DNA of 64,000 nt from Mycobacterium sp. 4858 (GCF_900240975.1 NZ_LT968776.1:3221092-3285091); one strand, 5' to 3'. Shown: positions 27,574 to 36,902, numbered from the stretch's first letter. Numbers and translations: made by a program. The notes: a model not told the origin generated them from the sequence alone.

Positions 27574-27684
27574 CGTTTTGAGCTCCTCTCGCCCCGCGGC
27601 CCGGATCGTTCTTAAAGGCTATAACTATATATCCCATTTAACGGAACGGCCGCGGCGGTTTCGTCGCACAGGAGCGAGGCAACC

Positions 27685-27945
27685 ATGACCGACGTCATCT
27701 CGATCGGCACGGATGCGCCGCCGTGGTGCACGGGGCGATCGGACAAGTCCGGTGCGGTGGTATCGCGACGAATCGCCCCGCGGGCATCTTCGACTACGGC
27801 TGCGCGTTTTGGCCTGGGCCAAGCGCGAAGGAGTTCGGGCATGAGGAACGTCGCCATGGTGGGTGGCACGATCCCGTTCGCCGAGGATCTCGAACTCGGC
27901 AGCACGGACCTGGTGCTGACCGCCCGCGCCGAAGCCAAGACGTAA
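27685..27945 (+). pseudogene. Possible thiolase N-terminal remnant
   Basis: An 86-codon frame. Its last 34 codons, from ATG 27841, read MRNVAMVGGTIPFAEDLELG, which resembles the first strand-loop of SCP-x-type thiolases (MRNVAIVGAGMTPF...). The rest of a thiolase is absent and the first 50 codons are unrecognised. AT-rich DNA at 27612-27640 upstream (TATAACTATATAT) could be an old promoter. Confidence 0.4.
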
Positions 27946-27989
27946 CCGCTAGTGGGCCGTCGGCGACCTGATTGGGGAAAGGCCGTCAC

Positions 27990-28773
27990 ATGACACGACG
28001 TCGGCTAGAACCGCAGCAGCGCCGTGAAGAGCTGCTCGACACCGCAGCCGCGATGTTCGCGGAAATGCCCTACGAAGCCGTCTTAATGGAGGACATCGCC
28101 GCGCGCGGGTGTCTCTAGAGCGCTGATGTATCACCATTTTCCGAGCAAGCGAGAGTTGTACGTAGACATATTAAGGCGTGCCAGCAACCGGTTCCTGGCA
28201 CGCGTGAGCCCCGATCCACAGCTACCGCTGGTGGAGCAGCTTGCGATCGGACTCGAGGCCCACATCCAATCAATTCTCGATCATCCCTTTGAGGCAGTCG
28301 CGATCAACCGCGGCGTACTGTCATATGACCCGGCAATTCAGGCGATCATCTCCGAAGAGCTCAATGTTGTGGGCCAGCGCCTGATCGATCAACTCGTCGC
28401 GCAGGGACATGCGCGCGATGCCACCGAGATTGCGGTGGAGGGTTGGTTGGCGTTTGTTCGGGCAGCCAGTGTGAAATGGGTTCAGTCGCGTCGTATCTCG
28501 CGGACTGAGCTTACCGAGATGTGTTTGGGCGCATTCGGCAGCGCACTCGGGTGCCCCACCACGGCGCACATCCGACCGAACGAGTTCACTATCAGACGCC
28601 TGCGCTGGACTGCCTTCGGCAGCGTTGCCAAGCTCACCGCGGCGATCACCGTTGGGAGTCAGCATCGGAACCGCGACGCCTCGCCATTCGGGTGGAAGGC
28701 CACCGCCGACGACATTATCACCAAAGTTCAACGCAGCCGCGACGCTCTCAGCAAGGTCAAATGGCAGAAGTAG
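27990..28773 (+). pseudogene. TetR-family regulator with a frameshift in its helix-turn-helix
   Basis: Frame 1 from ATG 27990 reads MTRRRLEPQQRREELLDTAA and continues to MEDIAAR, then meets TAG at 28116. The next frame resumes exactly where it should: AGVSRALMYHHFPSKRELYV through 28773. Joined, this is a normal TetR of about 260 residues. The break lies in GCCGCGCGCGGGT (28098-28110), where one CG dinucleotide of an alternating run appears to be missing. Either a recent inactivation or a sequencing error; as read, no complete regulator can be made. Confidence 0.82.
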
Positions 28774-28838
28774 CCGCTAGCGCAGGCGGTGATGCGCGGC
28801 GTCAGCGCGTGTTTGCCGTCGTCCCTGATTGCTTGTGC

Positions 28839-29075
28839 TCAGGGGGCGTCCGGATGCGACGACGGGGGGAGCGCCGATCGCGGTCTGCACATTCCGCTGA
28901 CCGCATCGATGAGCACGCCGAGCGGGGCAATCGTCGGCAGGTGGGTGAAGGGATTGCGCATGCCCGCGAGCGGCATCGACGTCTCAACGACGGCGGAGTC
29001 CTGATCGGCGATCACGACTCCGATCCCGAACCGACGAAGCAGGTGGACTGGGATCGCGATGTCGTTAGTCGGCAT
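28839..29075 (-). pseudogene. Truncated hotdog thioesterase (PaaI-like)
   Basis: A 78-codon frame starting MPTNDIAIPVHLLRRFGIGV after a strong GGAGGTGAG ribosome site, so the start is real. NPFTHLPTIAPLGVLIDAVS matches the first hotdog helix and its approach in acyl-CoA thioesterases. After residue 63 the sequence degenerates (CRPRSALPPSSHP) and stops; a full protein would need some 70-200 more residues. It lies 15 bases after the GntR gene in the same direction, so it was its operon partner. Confidence 0.6.
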
Positions 29076-29090
29076 CCCGGCTCACCTCCG

Positions 29091-29831
29091 TCATTCGAGA
29101 AGGTCGACCGCACTGGAAAGTTCGGAACCCGACAACGCGAATTCCCCGGCCTTCTGCAGGTGCTTTTTCCACAGCTCGCCGGCTTGCTCAGCCTCCCCAG
29201 CCTTGATCAGGTCGAGCACCATCCGATGCGTCTTGGCCGATCGACGGACCGCCTGCTCTGCGCGAGAACCTTCGGTTGCCTGCAACGAGCGATTCGCCTT
29301 CACTACGATGTGATGAAGCATGTCGCTGACAATCTGCAAGGTCTTGTTGCCCGATAGCCGTGCGATAGCGGCGTGGAACTCTGTCAGTCGGACCGCGGCA
29401 TCGCTGCCTGGTATCAACTGCTCCTCGGCTTCGACGATCTGCTCTAACTCCGCGATCACTTTCGCGTTGCGGCCTTTGGCCAGCTGCATGACCATTGGCG
29501 CCTCGAGAGCCATTCGTGCGTCGTAGACATCTTTGAGCGTCACGCCTTCGTACTCGAGGATCAGCCCCGCATAACGGGCAAGCGTCTCGCGTCGCGGTCG
29601 GGTAACCCGGGCGCCGCCACGTACCCCACGCTGGACGACGATAAGCGATTCCGATTCGAGCACACGGAACGCCTCGCGCAACGTCGGCCGGGACACACCG
29701 AACCGCTCCATGAGTTCTGATTCCGGGGGGAGCATCGTTCCTTCTGCGATTTCGCCGCGGATGAACATCCTGCGCAGCACGGTGGCCACGCGATCAGCCA
29801 TCTTCGGCTCGCGAAGGTTGGTAACCTCCAT
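29091..29831 (-). CDS. GntR-family regulator, FadR (FCD) subfamily
   Basis: A 246-residue regulator. The N-terminal winged helix-turn-helix (residues 10-75) includes GTMLPPESELMERFGVSRPT and TLREAFRVLESESLI; the C-terminal FCD domain includes the metal-binding His cluster in LTEFHAAIARLSGN and DMLHHIVV. Such regulators sense carboxylic acids. ATG 29831 is supported by GGAGG six bases upstream. Divergent from the truncated acyl-CoA synthetase at 29976. The near-palindrome CAACTAATTG at 29858-29867 may be its operator. Confidence 0.88.
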   Translation of the reverse strand: MEVTNLREPKMADRVATVLRRMFIRGEIAEGTMLPPESELMERFGVSRPTLREAFRVLESESLIVVQRGVRGGARVTRPRRETLARYAGLILEYEGVTLKDVYDARMALEAPMVMQLAKGRNAKVIAELEQIVEAEEQLIPGSDAAVRLTEFHAAIARLSGNKTLQIVSDMLHHIVVKANRSLQATEGSRAEQAVRRSAKTHRMVLDLIKAGEAEQAGELWKKHLQKAGEFALSGSELSSAVDLLE

Positions 29832-29975
29832 ATCGATCCTCCACCGATAGTAATCAACTAATTGTTTGTAGGATAGCTGAACAGTGGTGCGCGAAGCCGC
29901 TTGCGCCCGTACACAGTGAGCAAGCTCATCGTCAATAGCCATTGACCCGACCATCAGGTCCTTCATGATCTCGGT

Positions 29976-30340
29976 GGTACTCGCACATAGACCTGTTCAT
30001 CGGTGGTCGATCCGACGACACAATCATCCGTGGTGGTGAGAACATTGCCCCTGCGGAGGTGGAGGATGTGCTCGTCGAGCATCCCGACGTTCACGAGGTC
30101 GTGGTGGTCGGCTCAGACGACCCGCAGTGGGGGCAGATCATAGTCGCGGTCGTGGTACCCGAGCGGGGCGCTGAACCGGATGTCGAAGAACTGCGCGAGT
30201 TCGTACGCAAAACGCTACGGGGCTCACGCACCCCGGACCGCATCGAGATCATCGACCAACTGCCCACGACGGACACGGGCAAGGTGCTGCGCCGCGAGAT
30301 CGTCCGACAACTCTCCGAAAATGTCAGGAGCGCAACATGA
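29976..30340 (+). pseudogene. C-terminal end of an acyl-CoA synthetase
   Basis: The frame reads LFIGGRSDDTIIRGGENIAP, the A8 hinge of AMP-forming acyl-CoA ligases, and goes on to GKVLRREIVRQL with the catalytic lysine. Only the ~115-residue C-terminal lid domain is present; the ~400-residue core is gone, and an in-frame TGA lies just upstream of the homology. A GTG at 30059 would give 93 residues, which cannot adenylate on its own. Its stop overlaps the next gene by four bases (ATGA), an old operon junction. Confidence 0.8.
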
Positions 30341-30639
30341 TCAAGAACGGAACCCGCCTGCAGGGCCAGGTCTGCGACACCCAGGTGATTGTCGTGCGGG
30401 CCACGGACAGCATCGACGACCTGCGCTGCGGCGGCTCGCGGATGGTGCTGCTCGACACCGAGAAGTCATCGCACGCAGAGCTCGATCCCGCGCTGGCCGG
30501 CGGCAGCGCGATGGGTAAGCGCTATGTCGATGATGGTGGCGCCGAGGTGCTGGTCACCAAGGCTGGGGTGGGCACGCTCAGCATCGGCGGAACGCCGCTG
30601 TCGCTCAAGGAGGCCAAACCGTTGCCGGCCAGCGACTGA
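30337..30639 (+). CDS. Conserved small protein next to acyl-CoA synthetase remnant
   Basis: A 100-residue protein starting MIKNGTRLQGQVCDTQVIVV. It is beta-rich, with one Cys near residue 13 and a second in LRCGGSRMVLLD, and ends LSLKEAKPLPASD. I recall similar small proteins beside AMP-binding genes in mycobacteria and rhodococci, but no function is assigned. Coupled by ATGA overlap to the ligase remnant, so its usual partner has been lost. Confidence 0.68.
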   Translation: MIKNGTRLQGQVCDTQVIVVRATDSIDDLRCGGSRMVLLDTEKSSHAELDPALAGGSAMGKRYVDDGGAEVLVTKAGVGTLSIGGTPLSLKEAKPLPASD

Positions 30640-30830
30640 GTACGCGCCACGATGAGTGCTCGGTGTGAGCTAGTCGCACACTTGGCGCCAGCGCGACTTG
30701 CGTTGCGGTCAAGCTGCTGCCTTGATGAGCTCCCGCGTTCTTACGGCGCGTCGCCCATAATCAAAGCTGCCGAAACCGTGTAGCCTGCCCGCCGTCCGAG
30801 CGGGGGGTGAGTTCTCGCCGCTGCGAGGTA

Positions 30831-31163
30831 TTAGCGCGGTTCATCGCCAGCGGACGCATTCCGCCGCGCCTTACCCGGGTAGCCGAAGAATTTCTCGAAG
30901 TTCTCGTCGTTGATGGGTTGCGCGGAGTTGCGTTGAGCGGCTGCGCGTAACGCATCCAGACGCCTCTGCGCCGAATCAACCTCTTGCGGAGTGCCGAGCC
31001 GCCGGCATTGTTCAAGCTGGCATTGGACGGAGGCAATTTCGATTCGTAGCCGTTCACCGGCCTCCACGAACGTCAGCAGGTCGTGGTCGTCCTCATCCAA
31101 CCTGTCGCGGTCCGTCCGTATTTGGGCCGTTCCTTCGACGAAGTCCGTCATCGTCATCTCCAT
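30831..31163 (-). CDS. Hypothetical helical protein, 110 residues
   Basis: A charged, mostly helical protein. Residues 30-75 (ERLRIEIASVQCQLEQCRRL and following) have the heptad-like pattern of a coiled coil; the tail is basic. Start could be ATG 31163, 31157 or 31151; GGAGATG before 31151 slightly favours the last. No family recognised. AT-rich DNA at 31205-31240 upstream may hold its promoter. Confidence 0.55.
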   Translation of the reverse strand: MEMTMTDFVEGTAQIRTDRDRLDEDDHDLLTFVEAGERLRIEIASVQCQLEQCRRLGTPQEVDSAQRRLDALRAAAQRNSAQPINDENFEKFFGYPGKARRNASAGDEPR

Positions 31164-31261
31164 CCCTGTACGCGCCTCTGGGGGCCCATCATATAAGCGA
31201 CAGGATGGCGTTGTTCTATATAACTAAATAATTATCTGGTTATTGGTGAGGTGATCGATGC

Positions 31262-31590
31262 CTACGATGCAATCCGTCGATGATGCAATTGTGCCAAGCG
31301 GAGGCGAGCTCGGTCCTGCGACTGTCCACCTGGGCGTTTGAGGAACAGCACCATCGATCGAGCGACGGCCAGTGCGCTCTGGTAGGCCAGGCGCTTGGCG
31401 GCGAAACGGTTGCGCGACTTGGAAAACGTGTTCCGATCCAACTCCAAGTGATCGGCGGCCTCGACGTTGCTGCCACCGTCGGCGCACGCCGCCACGACCC
31501 TGGCCCGCAGAGCGGGCCCGGCCGCGCAGTTGCGACGCTGGCCCCACCTTCCAACTCGGCACGTCATCATCGGTCGACGCACCCGTCGAG
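31262..31590 (-). mobile_element. IS630-family transposase relic
   Basis: Minus strand reads LRARVVAACADGGSNVEAAD and LELDRNTFSKSRNRFAAKRL, the N-terminal helix-turn-helix of IS630 transposases (.. ACAEGGSNVEVA..LELDRNTVSKWRNRFAAKRL). What follows is scrambled and the DDE domain is absent. Confidence 0.72.
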
Positions 31591-31697
31591 ACGTTGGCGG
31601 AGAGCCACGAGCATCGCATGCCGCACGTCGGCGTGGTTTGTGATCGCGAGAAGCCGAATAAGAGGGAACAGGGACGTAGGCAAATTCGACTCGCTAG

Positions 31698-31712
31698 TCT
31701 AATCTGTTTAGA
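31698..31712. promoter_or_regulatory. Inverted repeat before FadE operon
   Basis: TCTAA-TCTGT-TTAGA about 85 bases before the FadE start at 31797. It shares the TCTA/TAGA half-sites with the 20-bp operators elsewhere in the window but is one base shorter in spacing, so membership is doubtful. Confidence 0.35.
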
Positions 31713-31796
31713 AACCAAAAATCTGGCCGGCGGGCATGCCGACGAACTACGCGACAGCCGCATGACGGACCGCTGACGAAGCGCAGAGGATATCGG

Positions 31797-32939
31797 ATGA
31801 GACGTCTCATTTTCAGTGCCGAGCACGAGCAACTCCGTGCGACGACTAAGAACTTCATCGAACGTGAGGTCGCGCCTTACGCCGACGAATGGGAGATGCG
31901 GCGCATCGTTGACCGATCAGCGTTCATCGCCGCCGGCAAATACGGTCTGATCGGCTTCAATATGCCTGAGGAGTATGGCGGTGGCGGCAGCGACGACTTC
32001 CGCTTCAACGCGGTGATCAACGAGGAGCTGTCGAAGTTCGGAACCCGCGTCCCCGCTCTCACGCTTCAAAACGACGTTGTTGGCCCGTATTTCAAGTCTT
32101 TGGCGACTGATGAGCAGAAGCGCCGTTGGCTGCCGGGAATCGTTAGCGGACAAACCATCGTCGCGATTGCGATGACCGAGCCGGGTGCGGGTAGCGACCT
32201 TGCCGGGATCCGCACCACCGCGGTGCGGGAGGGCGACGAATGGGTCCTGAACGGGTCGAAGACCTTCATCTCCTCGGGAATCAACGCAGATCTCGTCGTC
32301 GTCGTGACGCGAACCGATCCCTCTGCCGGCCACCGGGGGTTCTCGCTCCTTGTGGTGGAGCGTGACATGCCGGGCTTCATCCGCGGTCGCAAGCTCGACA
32401 AGCTCGGTCTGCACACACACGACACTGCCGAGTTGCATTTTGAGAACGTTCGGGTGCCCGTGGCGAATGTCTTGGGCGAAGAAGGCCGCGGGTTCTACCA
32501 TCTGATGCACAACCTTCCCTCTGAGCGACTGTCGATTGCTATCTCCGCGATTGCCGGCGCCCGCGAGACCTGGCGTCAGACGCTGCAATATGCGAAGGAT
32601 CGCAAAGCGTTCGGTCAGTCCATCGGCAGCTTCCAGCACAACAGATTCTTGCTGGCCGAGATGGATACCGAACTCGAAGTCTCCGAGCAGTACATCGACC
32701 GATGCCTGGCCGCCGTCGTCGAGGGCGACCTATCGGCGGTCGAGGCGGCAAAGGCCAAGTGGTGGTGCACGGAAGTTGCGAAGAAGGTCGTCGACGGCTG
32801 CGTGCAGCTTCACGGCGGCTACGGCTACATGAGGGAGTACCGGGTGACCAACGACTACGCGGACGTACGCATCCAGACCATCCTCGGGGGGACGACCGAG
32901 ATCATGAAGGACCTGATCGGGCGTGACCTCGGGCTTTGA
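31797..32939 (+). CDS. Acyl-CoA dehydrogenase (FadE)
   Basis: A 380-residue flavoenzyme of normal length. The FAD/substrate segment AMTEPGAGSDLAGIRTTA and FISSGINADLVVVVTRTDP lie mid-protein; YAKDRKAFGQSIGSFQ and LHGGYGYMREY are the C-terminal landmarks; the catalytic glutamate is expected in ILGGTTEIMKDLI. It introduces an alpha-beta double bond in an acyl-CoA. First gene of a pair with a class III CoA-transferase 69 bases downstream; together they could activate an acid and start its beta-oxidation. Confidence 0.93.
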   Translation: MRRLIFSAEHEQLRATTKNFIEREVAPYADEWEMRRIVDRSAFIAAGKYGLIGFNMPEEYGGGGSDDFRFNAVINEELSKFGTRVPALTLQNDVVGPYFKSLATDEQKRRWLPGIVSGQTIVAIAMTEPGAGSDLAGIRTTAVREGDEWVLNGSKTFISSGINADLVVVVTRTDPSAGHRGFSLLVVERDMPGFIRGRKLDKLGLHTHDTAELHFENVRVPVANVLGEEGRGFYHLMHNLPSERLSIAISAIAGARETWRQTLQYAKDRKAFGQSIGSFQHNRFLLAEMDTELEVSEQYIDRCLAAVVEGDLSAVEAAKAKWWCTEVAKKVVDGCVQLHGGYGYMREYRVTNDYADVRIQTILGGTTEIMKDLIGRDLGL

Positions 32940-33008
32940 CTTCGCAGCAGACGACATGACGTCGCTACACATCTGCGACCAGTTGATCGAGATCAAGAGG
33001 GTGTCGAT

Positions 33009-34238
33009 ATGGATAAACCCCTGACGGGCGTACGAGTCCTGGAAATAGCGCAGTTCACCTTCGTGCCGTCGGCAGGTGCCATACTCGCCGACTGGGGTGC
33101 TGACGTCATCAAGGTGGAGAATCCGCTGACGGGCGATGCCCAGCGTCAGCTTTTCATGGCGTCGCACGGCGAGTCGTCAGAGCAATCGAGCCAGTTCACA
33201 CCCCACATCGAGGCACCCAATCGAGGTAAGCGGAGTATCGGGCTGGGTCTGACATCCCCGTTGGCGCGGCCAATCTTGGAGGCGCTGCTCCGGCGCAGCG
33301 ACGTCGTCCTCACCAACCACCTGCCTGTTGTCCGGTCCAAGTTGCGTATCGATGTCGATGATGTTCGGAGCATCAATCCCGACATCATCTACGTGGTGGG
33401 TAGTGGATTCGGCGGTCGTGGTCCTGGCAGGGACCGGCCGGGTTATGACTCCACCGCATTTTGGGCGAGGGGAGGAAGTGCAGACGGCGCGACGCCGTGC
33501 CTCGCCGATCGGCCGACCTATATGCCGTGCGGTGCGTATGGCGACAACGTCGGCGGGCTGGCTATCGCGGGCGGCGTGGCCGCCGCGCTCTACCGGCGTC
33601 GCATGTCCGGACAACCGTCGGTGATCGACGTGTCACTGCTGGGCGTCGGGGCATGGGCGACGCAGTTCGATGTCAACATGGCGCTGATGAGCGGCGGGCA
33701 CCTGCCAAAGGTGGAACTCGACACGCCCATGGCAGGCAATCCGCTGGTCGCGAGCTACCGCACGCGCGACGGCCGGTTCATTCAGTTGACAATGCTCGAC
33801 CCGTTGTCTTATTGGTCGGAGTTCTGCATGTGCATGGGCAGCCCGGAAGCCGCCGCGGACAAGCGCTTTGCGACAATCGACGGTATCGCCGAGAATATCC
33901 ACTCCGCATGTCGGATCGTCGCGGAGTTGATCGGCCGGTATCCCCTCGACGAATGCGAGCGACGGCTCAACGGATGTAGTGGCGCGTGGACGGTGTGGCA
34001 GGACAGCTGGGACCTCGCCAACGACGAGGACCTGGTCGCCAACGGTGGGATCGTCGAAGTCGTTGACGCGCAGGGTGTTCGGCGCAAGCTGGTGGCGAAT
34101 CCGGTTCAGTTCGACGTTGCGACTGTCCCATCGAAGCGGGCGCCGCAATTCGCCGAACACACCGACGCCATCCTGCGCGAGATCGGGGTTGACGATGTCA
34201 CGTTCGGCGAGCTCAAGATGGAAGGCGTCATCGCTTAA
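33009..34238 (+). CDS. Class III CoA-transferase (CaiB/BaiF family)
   Basis: A 409-residue protein. N-terminal LTGVRVLEIAQFTFVPSAGA and ILADWGADVIKVENPLTGDA are the family signature. The aspartate expected to carry the acyl anhydride is in YGDNVGGLAIAGG near residue 180. It moves CoA from a donor thioester to a free acid. Partner of the upstream FadE. Length is that of a single-domain enzyme, unlike the fused one at 40288-42747. Confidence 0.92.
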   Translation: MDKPLTGVRVLEIAQFTFVPSAGAILADWGADVIKVENPLTGDAQRQLFMASHGESSEQSSQFTPHIEAPNRGKRSIGLGLTSPLARPILEALLRRSDVVLTNHLPVVRSKLRIDVDDVRSINPDIIYVVGSGFGGRGPGRDRPGYDSTAFWARGGSADGATPCLADRPTYMPCGAYGDNVGGLAIAGGVAAALYRRRMSGQPSVIDVSLLGVGAWATQFDVNMALMSGGHLPKVELDTPMAGNPLVASYRTRDGRFIQLTMLDPLSYWSEFCMCMGSPEAAADKRFATIDGIAENIHSACRIVAELIGRYPLDECERRLNGCSGAWTVWQDSWDLANDEDLVANGGIVEVVDAQGVRRKLVANPVQFDVATVPSKRAPQFAEHTDAILREIGVDDVTFGELKMEGVIA

Positions 34239-34243
34239 GGTGG

Positions 34244-34425
34244 CCGCTCGCCTCTGAGAGTTCGTTGTCGCGCTGTACTAGCCTGAGTTGGAATCTACTG
34301 ATACCGCGGTCACCCCGTCACGCCCAGCATCTAGATCATCCAACTATATATATATAAGTTATATATATCTGTCTTATGGGCAACGCGCCGACCTCGTGAA
34401 AGTATTCACTCGATCTCTGGATGCG
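34244..34425 (+). repeat. Decayed duplicate of the 50.9-kb promoter module
   Basis: 34244-34303 matches 50881-50938 closely: same GCTCGCCT, GAGAGTTCGTTGTC, AGCCT and AATCTACTGATA blocks in order. 34397-34425 then matches 50943-50974 (GAAAGTAT, CGATCTCT, GATGCG). Between them about 93 bases are inserted, including the AT-rich near-palindrome AACTATATATATATAAGTT at 34342-34360. The -10 and right operator half are lost. No gene follows until 34731. Confidence 0.75.
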
Positions 34426-34730
34426 CATGGAGGCCCGCGTACGCTTGGCGGCGACAGGCTGGGTACCACCTTTGACGATCAAACATGTTGCTGCCATCGC
34501 GAACTGCGCTATCGGCCGCTGCAGGCGATCAGTTCCGGGTGACGCGAATTCGGAAGGGCTGGATTATCTCGTCTGCGCCGGTATACCGTAATTTTCTGCA
34601 GTAGATTCGGGGTCCGTGAAAAGGTTGCAGGGCAAGCGGGCGGACATCTCAGAGGCGTGTTGTGACTTGTACACGCGCAGCGGGCATCGCGCACGCCACT
34701 CGGAAATCCGAGCTGCGAGAGGGCAGTTAA
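34426..34730. other. Gene-free stretch before thioesterase
   Basis: 305 bases with no supported gene. At the copy of this module near 50.9 kb an SDR gene begins about 60 bases downstream; nothing like it remains here. Confidence 0.45.
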
Positions 34731-35585
34731 GTGGTCGCCACTGTCGCCTCCTTGATCGACCTGCTTGACGTCCAACGCGTCGCAAGCGATTCCTACGTAG
34801 GGATCACGCCCGACATTGGTATGCCTCGGGTCTTCGGCGGACAGGCCGCGGGTCAAGCTCTGATGGCAGCGGCCAAGACCGTCGAGGAAAAACGTGTCCC
34901 GCACTCTGTTCAGACCCACTTCCTCTCCACGGGGCTAATCGGGCCGCCGATTGAATTTCACGTCGAGCGGTTGCGCGACTCCGGCTCGCTGTCCAACCGG
35001 CGGGTCATAGCCGAGCAGCAGGGTCGACAGCTGCTTTCCCAGCAGGCCGCGTTCCACGCTCCAGAAAACGGACCAGAGCATCAACTGGCTGCCGAGGCTG
35101 TCGACGGTCCTCCGTCGGCTGGCGCGGGCCTGCGTCCATTCCCCGAGGACTGGCCGGAATTCTATCGACGATGGTCTTCTCTGGAAGTCGACTGGTACCC
35201 GGATTCGCATGTGCGCGGACCTCTCACGACAACCGGCCGGGGTACGCTGTCGCGCCAATGGGTGCGGACATCGGCACCCTTCGACGCTCCCCAAGCGGTC
35301 CACAGTGCCATCGCCACATGTGTCGCTGGCCTGACATTGTTGATGAGCGCCTTTACGCCCCACGAAATCAAGCCCCATCGCGATATCAAGACGTTCACCC
35401 TCGATCATTGTCTATGGTTTCATCGCCCCTTCCGCATTGATGAGTGGCTGCTCCTCGAGCAGGTGTCGCCCAGTGCCTCGGAAGGCAGGGCGTTCTGTAT
35501 GGGCCGGCTCTTCGGTGGGCGGCAATCACGTGGCCTCTGTGACCCAGGTTGGTCTGGTTCGAGAGTGGTAACTCATGACTTTTAG
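34731..35585 (+). CDS. Acyl-CoA thioesterase II (TesB-like) with a frameshifted C-terminus
   Basis: A double-hotdog thioesterase: VFGGQAAGQALMAAAKTV near the start, LTLLMSAFTPHE and a final RAFCMGRLF. It hydrolyses acyl-CoA to free acid. GTG start at 34731. As read, the last ~24 codons (GGRQSRGLCDPGWSG...) are foreign to the family, while the next frame gives GGNHVASVTQVGLVREW and a stop at 35571, the expected ending. CTCTTCGGTG near 35508-35517 appears to lack one TC. The final core strand would be lost, so activity is doubtful unless this is a sequencing error. Confidence 0.82.
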   Translation: MVATVASLIDLLDVQRVASDSYVGITPDIGMPRVFGGQAAGQALMAAAKTVEEKRVPHSVQTHFLSTGLIGPPIEFHVERLRDSGSLSNRRVIAEQQGRQLLSQQAAFHAPENGPEHQLAAEAVDGPPSAGAGLRPFPEDWPEFYRRWSSLEVDWYPDSHVRGPLTTTGRGTLSRQWVRTSAPFDAPQAVHSAIATCVAGLTLLMSAFTPHEIKPHRDIKTFTLDHCLWFHRPFRIDEWLLLEQVSPSASEGRAFCMGRLFGGRQSRGLCDPGWSGSRVVTHDF

Positions 35586-35948
35586 TTCTTGCCAAGATAA
35601 TTGGAGGAGACACAGATAATAGTCGACGCAGCCGAAACAGCGAATGCAAAGACCTCCGAAGACGCCGACGGGACCGGCTACGGCGCATCCGACGGGGCGA
35701 TCGACGACGCTCCTATCCGAGGATGCTCGTGCTTGAGGGATCGCTCCTAGATCCGGACGCACCCGCCATCGTCGCAGTCGGCCCGACGGACGCCGTACCA
35801 CGGGCAAGGCCGAACTGCTCGATATGGCGGGCGCGGCGTGCGATTCCTCGATGCGCAAGAAGGTCCCGCGGGAGGACTCTGTTTGTATCGGCGCTTTCTT
35901 CCAGCAGCACACTTACGTCGGCCGGCGGTCGGCGGCATGAGCAGATCG
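35586..35948. other. No intact gene; possible coding remnant
   Basis: Between thioesterase and hydrolase genes. A plus-strand frame near 35796-35938 reads TTGKAELLDMAGAACDSSMR and ends GRRSAA, protein-like but without start, ribosome site or recognised family. Probably debris. Confidence 0.4.
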
Positions 35949-36902
35949 TCAAGTCACCGTCGGAACCCACGCGGCGATGCGATCCCACAGCTCGTAACGG
36001 TGGCTGGCGAAGTTGTGGCAGTGACCTGACTTCGGCACGAGGTGCAGTGTCACGTCAGCAGAGCCCGTATAGTTGGCAGGTTCGGCGTACGAATTGGGCG
36101 ACACGTCAATCGCTGCGCCGAATCCTAGGAACACTGGAACATTCACCTGTGGCGCGTAGCGCTCGACGAATCCCGGCGTGGCGACCTCGGCGCCCGCGCG
36201 CACCGGCACCCGACTTTGCGCGGCGGTGTCGGCGTCGATCACCTGCTGTGGTACCTCTCCGGCATAGAACAGGCCCTCAAGATATGACCGCGGAACGGTC
36301 ATGTGGCTGTCCTGCGGACTGGCACCCGAGAGCTGGCAAGCCAGCGACATTGATTGCTGGACCCGGCTTTCGAGATCGGCGGCATCTGTTGTTTCTTGGT
36401 AAATGTTGGTGACTTGTACCCCGTACCCGAGCAACACCACCGCGTCGTAGATACCGGTGTTGGCCTGCACCATCGTGGTCAGGCATGCGCCCATTGAGTG
36501 GCCTACACCGACCAGAGGGCCGGCCAGCGGCGAAACGCCGTCGATGAGATCGCCATTGCGCAGGCCTTCACGGACCTGCCGGGCCACCTCCGCGTCGCCG
36601 GCAGCCAGCAACTCCAGCCCTAGCTGGCCGGATGCGATTGGGTCAGTGCTCTCGCCGACGGCGAGGTGGTCCAGGGCGAGGACGATATAGCCAGCGGCGG
36701 CCAGGTGCTCTCCGAAGCTGTAGCCGGGGTGCCCGTCAATCTGCATGTGCCAATAGCGCTTGTCGTAGAGCCCGCCGGCCAGACACAAGAGCGCCGCGAC
36801 CGCACCAGCCGGCCGCGGCGGCAGGAAGGCCCATGCCGTCTGGGTCAGCCGCTCACCGGTCTCGATACTGGCCGTCACTTCGAACGTCAATGGCGTTGGC
36901 AT
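35949..36902 (-). CDS. Alpha/beta-hydrolase
   Basis: A 317-residue hydrolase with nucleophile elbow GHSMG at residues 134-138 (Ser136), an oxyanion region after LLCLAGGLYDKRYW, and a C-terminal histidine in VPKSGHCHNFASH. No signal peptide, so cytosolic. Divergent from a LysR gene 106 bases away, which probably regulates it. A fragment with the same N-terminus lies at 43143-43300, so this gene was once duplicated. The substrate, an ester or C-C bond, cannot be told. Confidence 0.88.
   Translation of the reverse strand: MPTPLTFEVTASIETGERLTQTAWAFLPPRPAGAVAALLCLAGGLYDKRYWHMQIDGHPGYSFGEHLAAAGYIVLALDHLAVGESTDPIASGQLGLELLAAGDAEVARQVREGLRNGDLIDGVSPLAGPLVGVGHSMGACLTTMVQANTGIYDAVVLLGYGVQVTNIYQETTDAADLESRVQQSMSLACQLSGASPQDSHMTVPRSYLEGLFYAGEVPQQVIDADTAAQSRVPVRAGAEVATPGFVERYAPQVNVPVFLGFGAAIDVSPNSYAEPANYTGSADVTLHLVPKSGHCHNFASHRYELWDRIAAWVPTVT

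Noticed and set aside
34342..34372. AT-rich repeat as a replication origin or plasmid signal
   Set aside because: Too short, no rep gene or DnaA-box cluster; it is part of the insert in a decayed promoter module.
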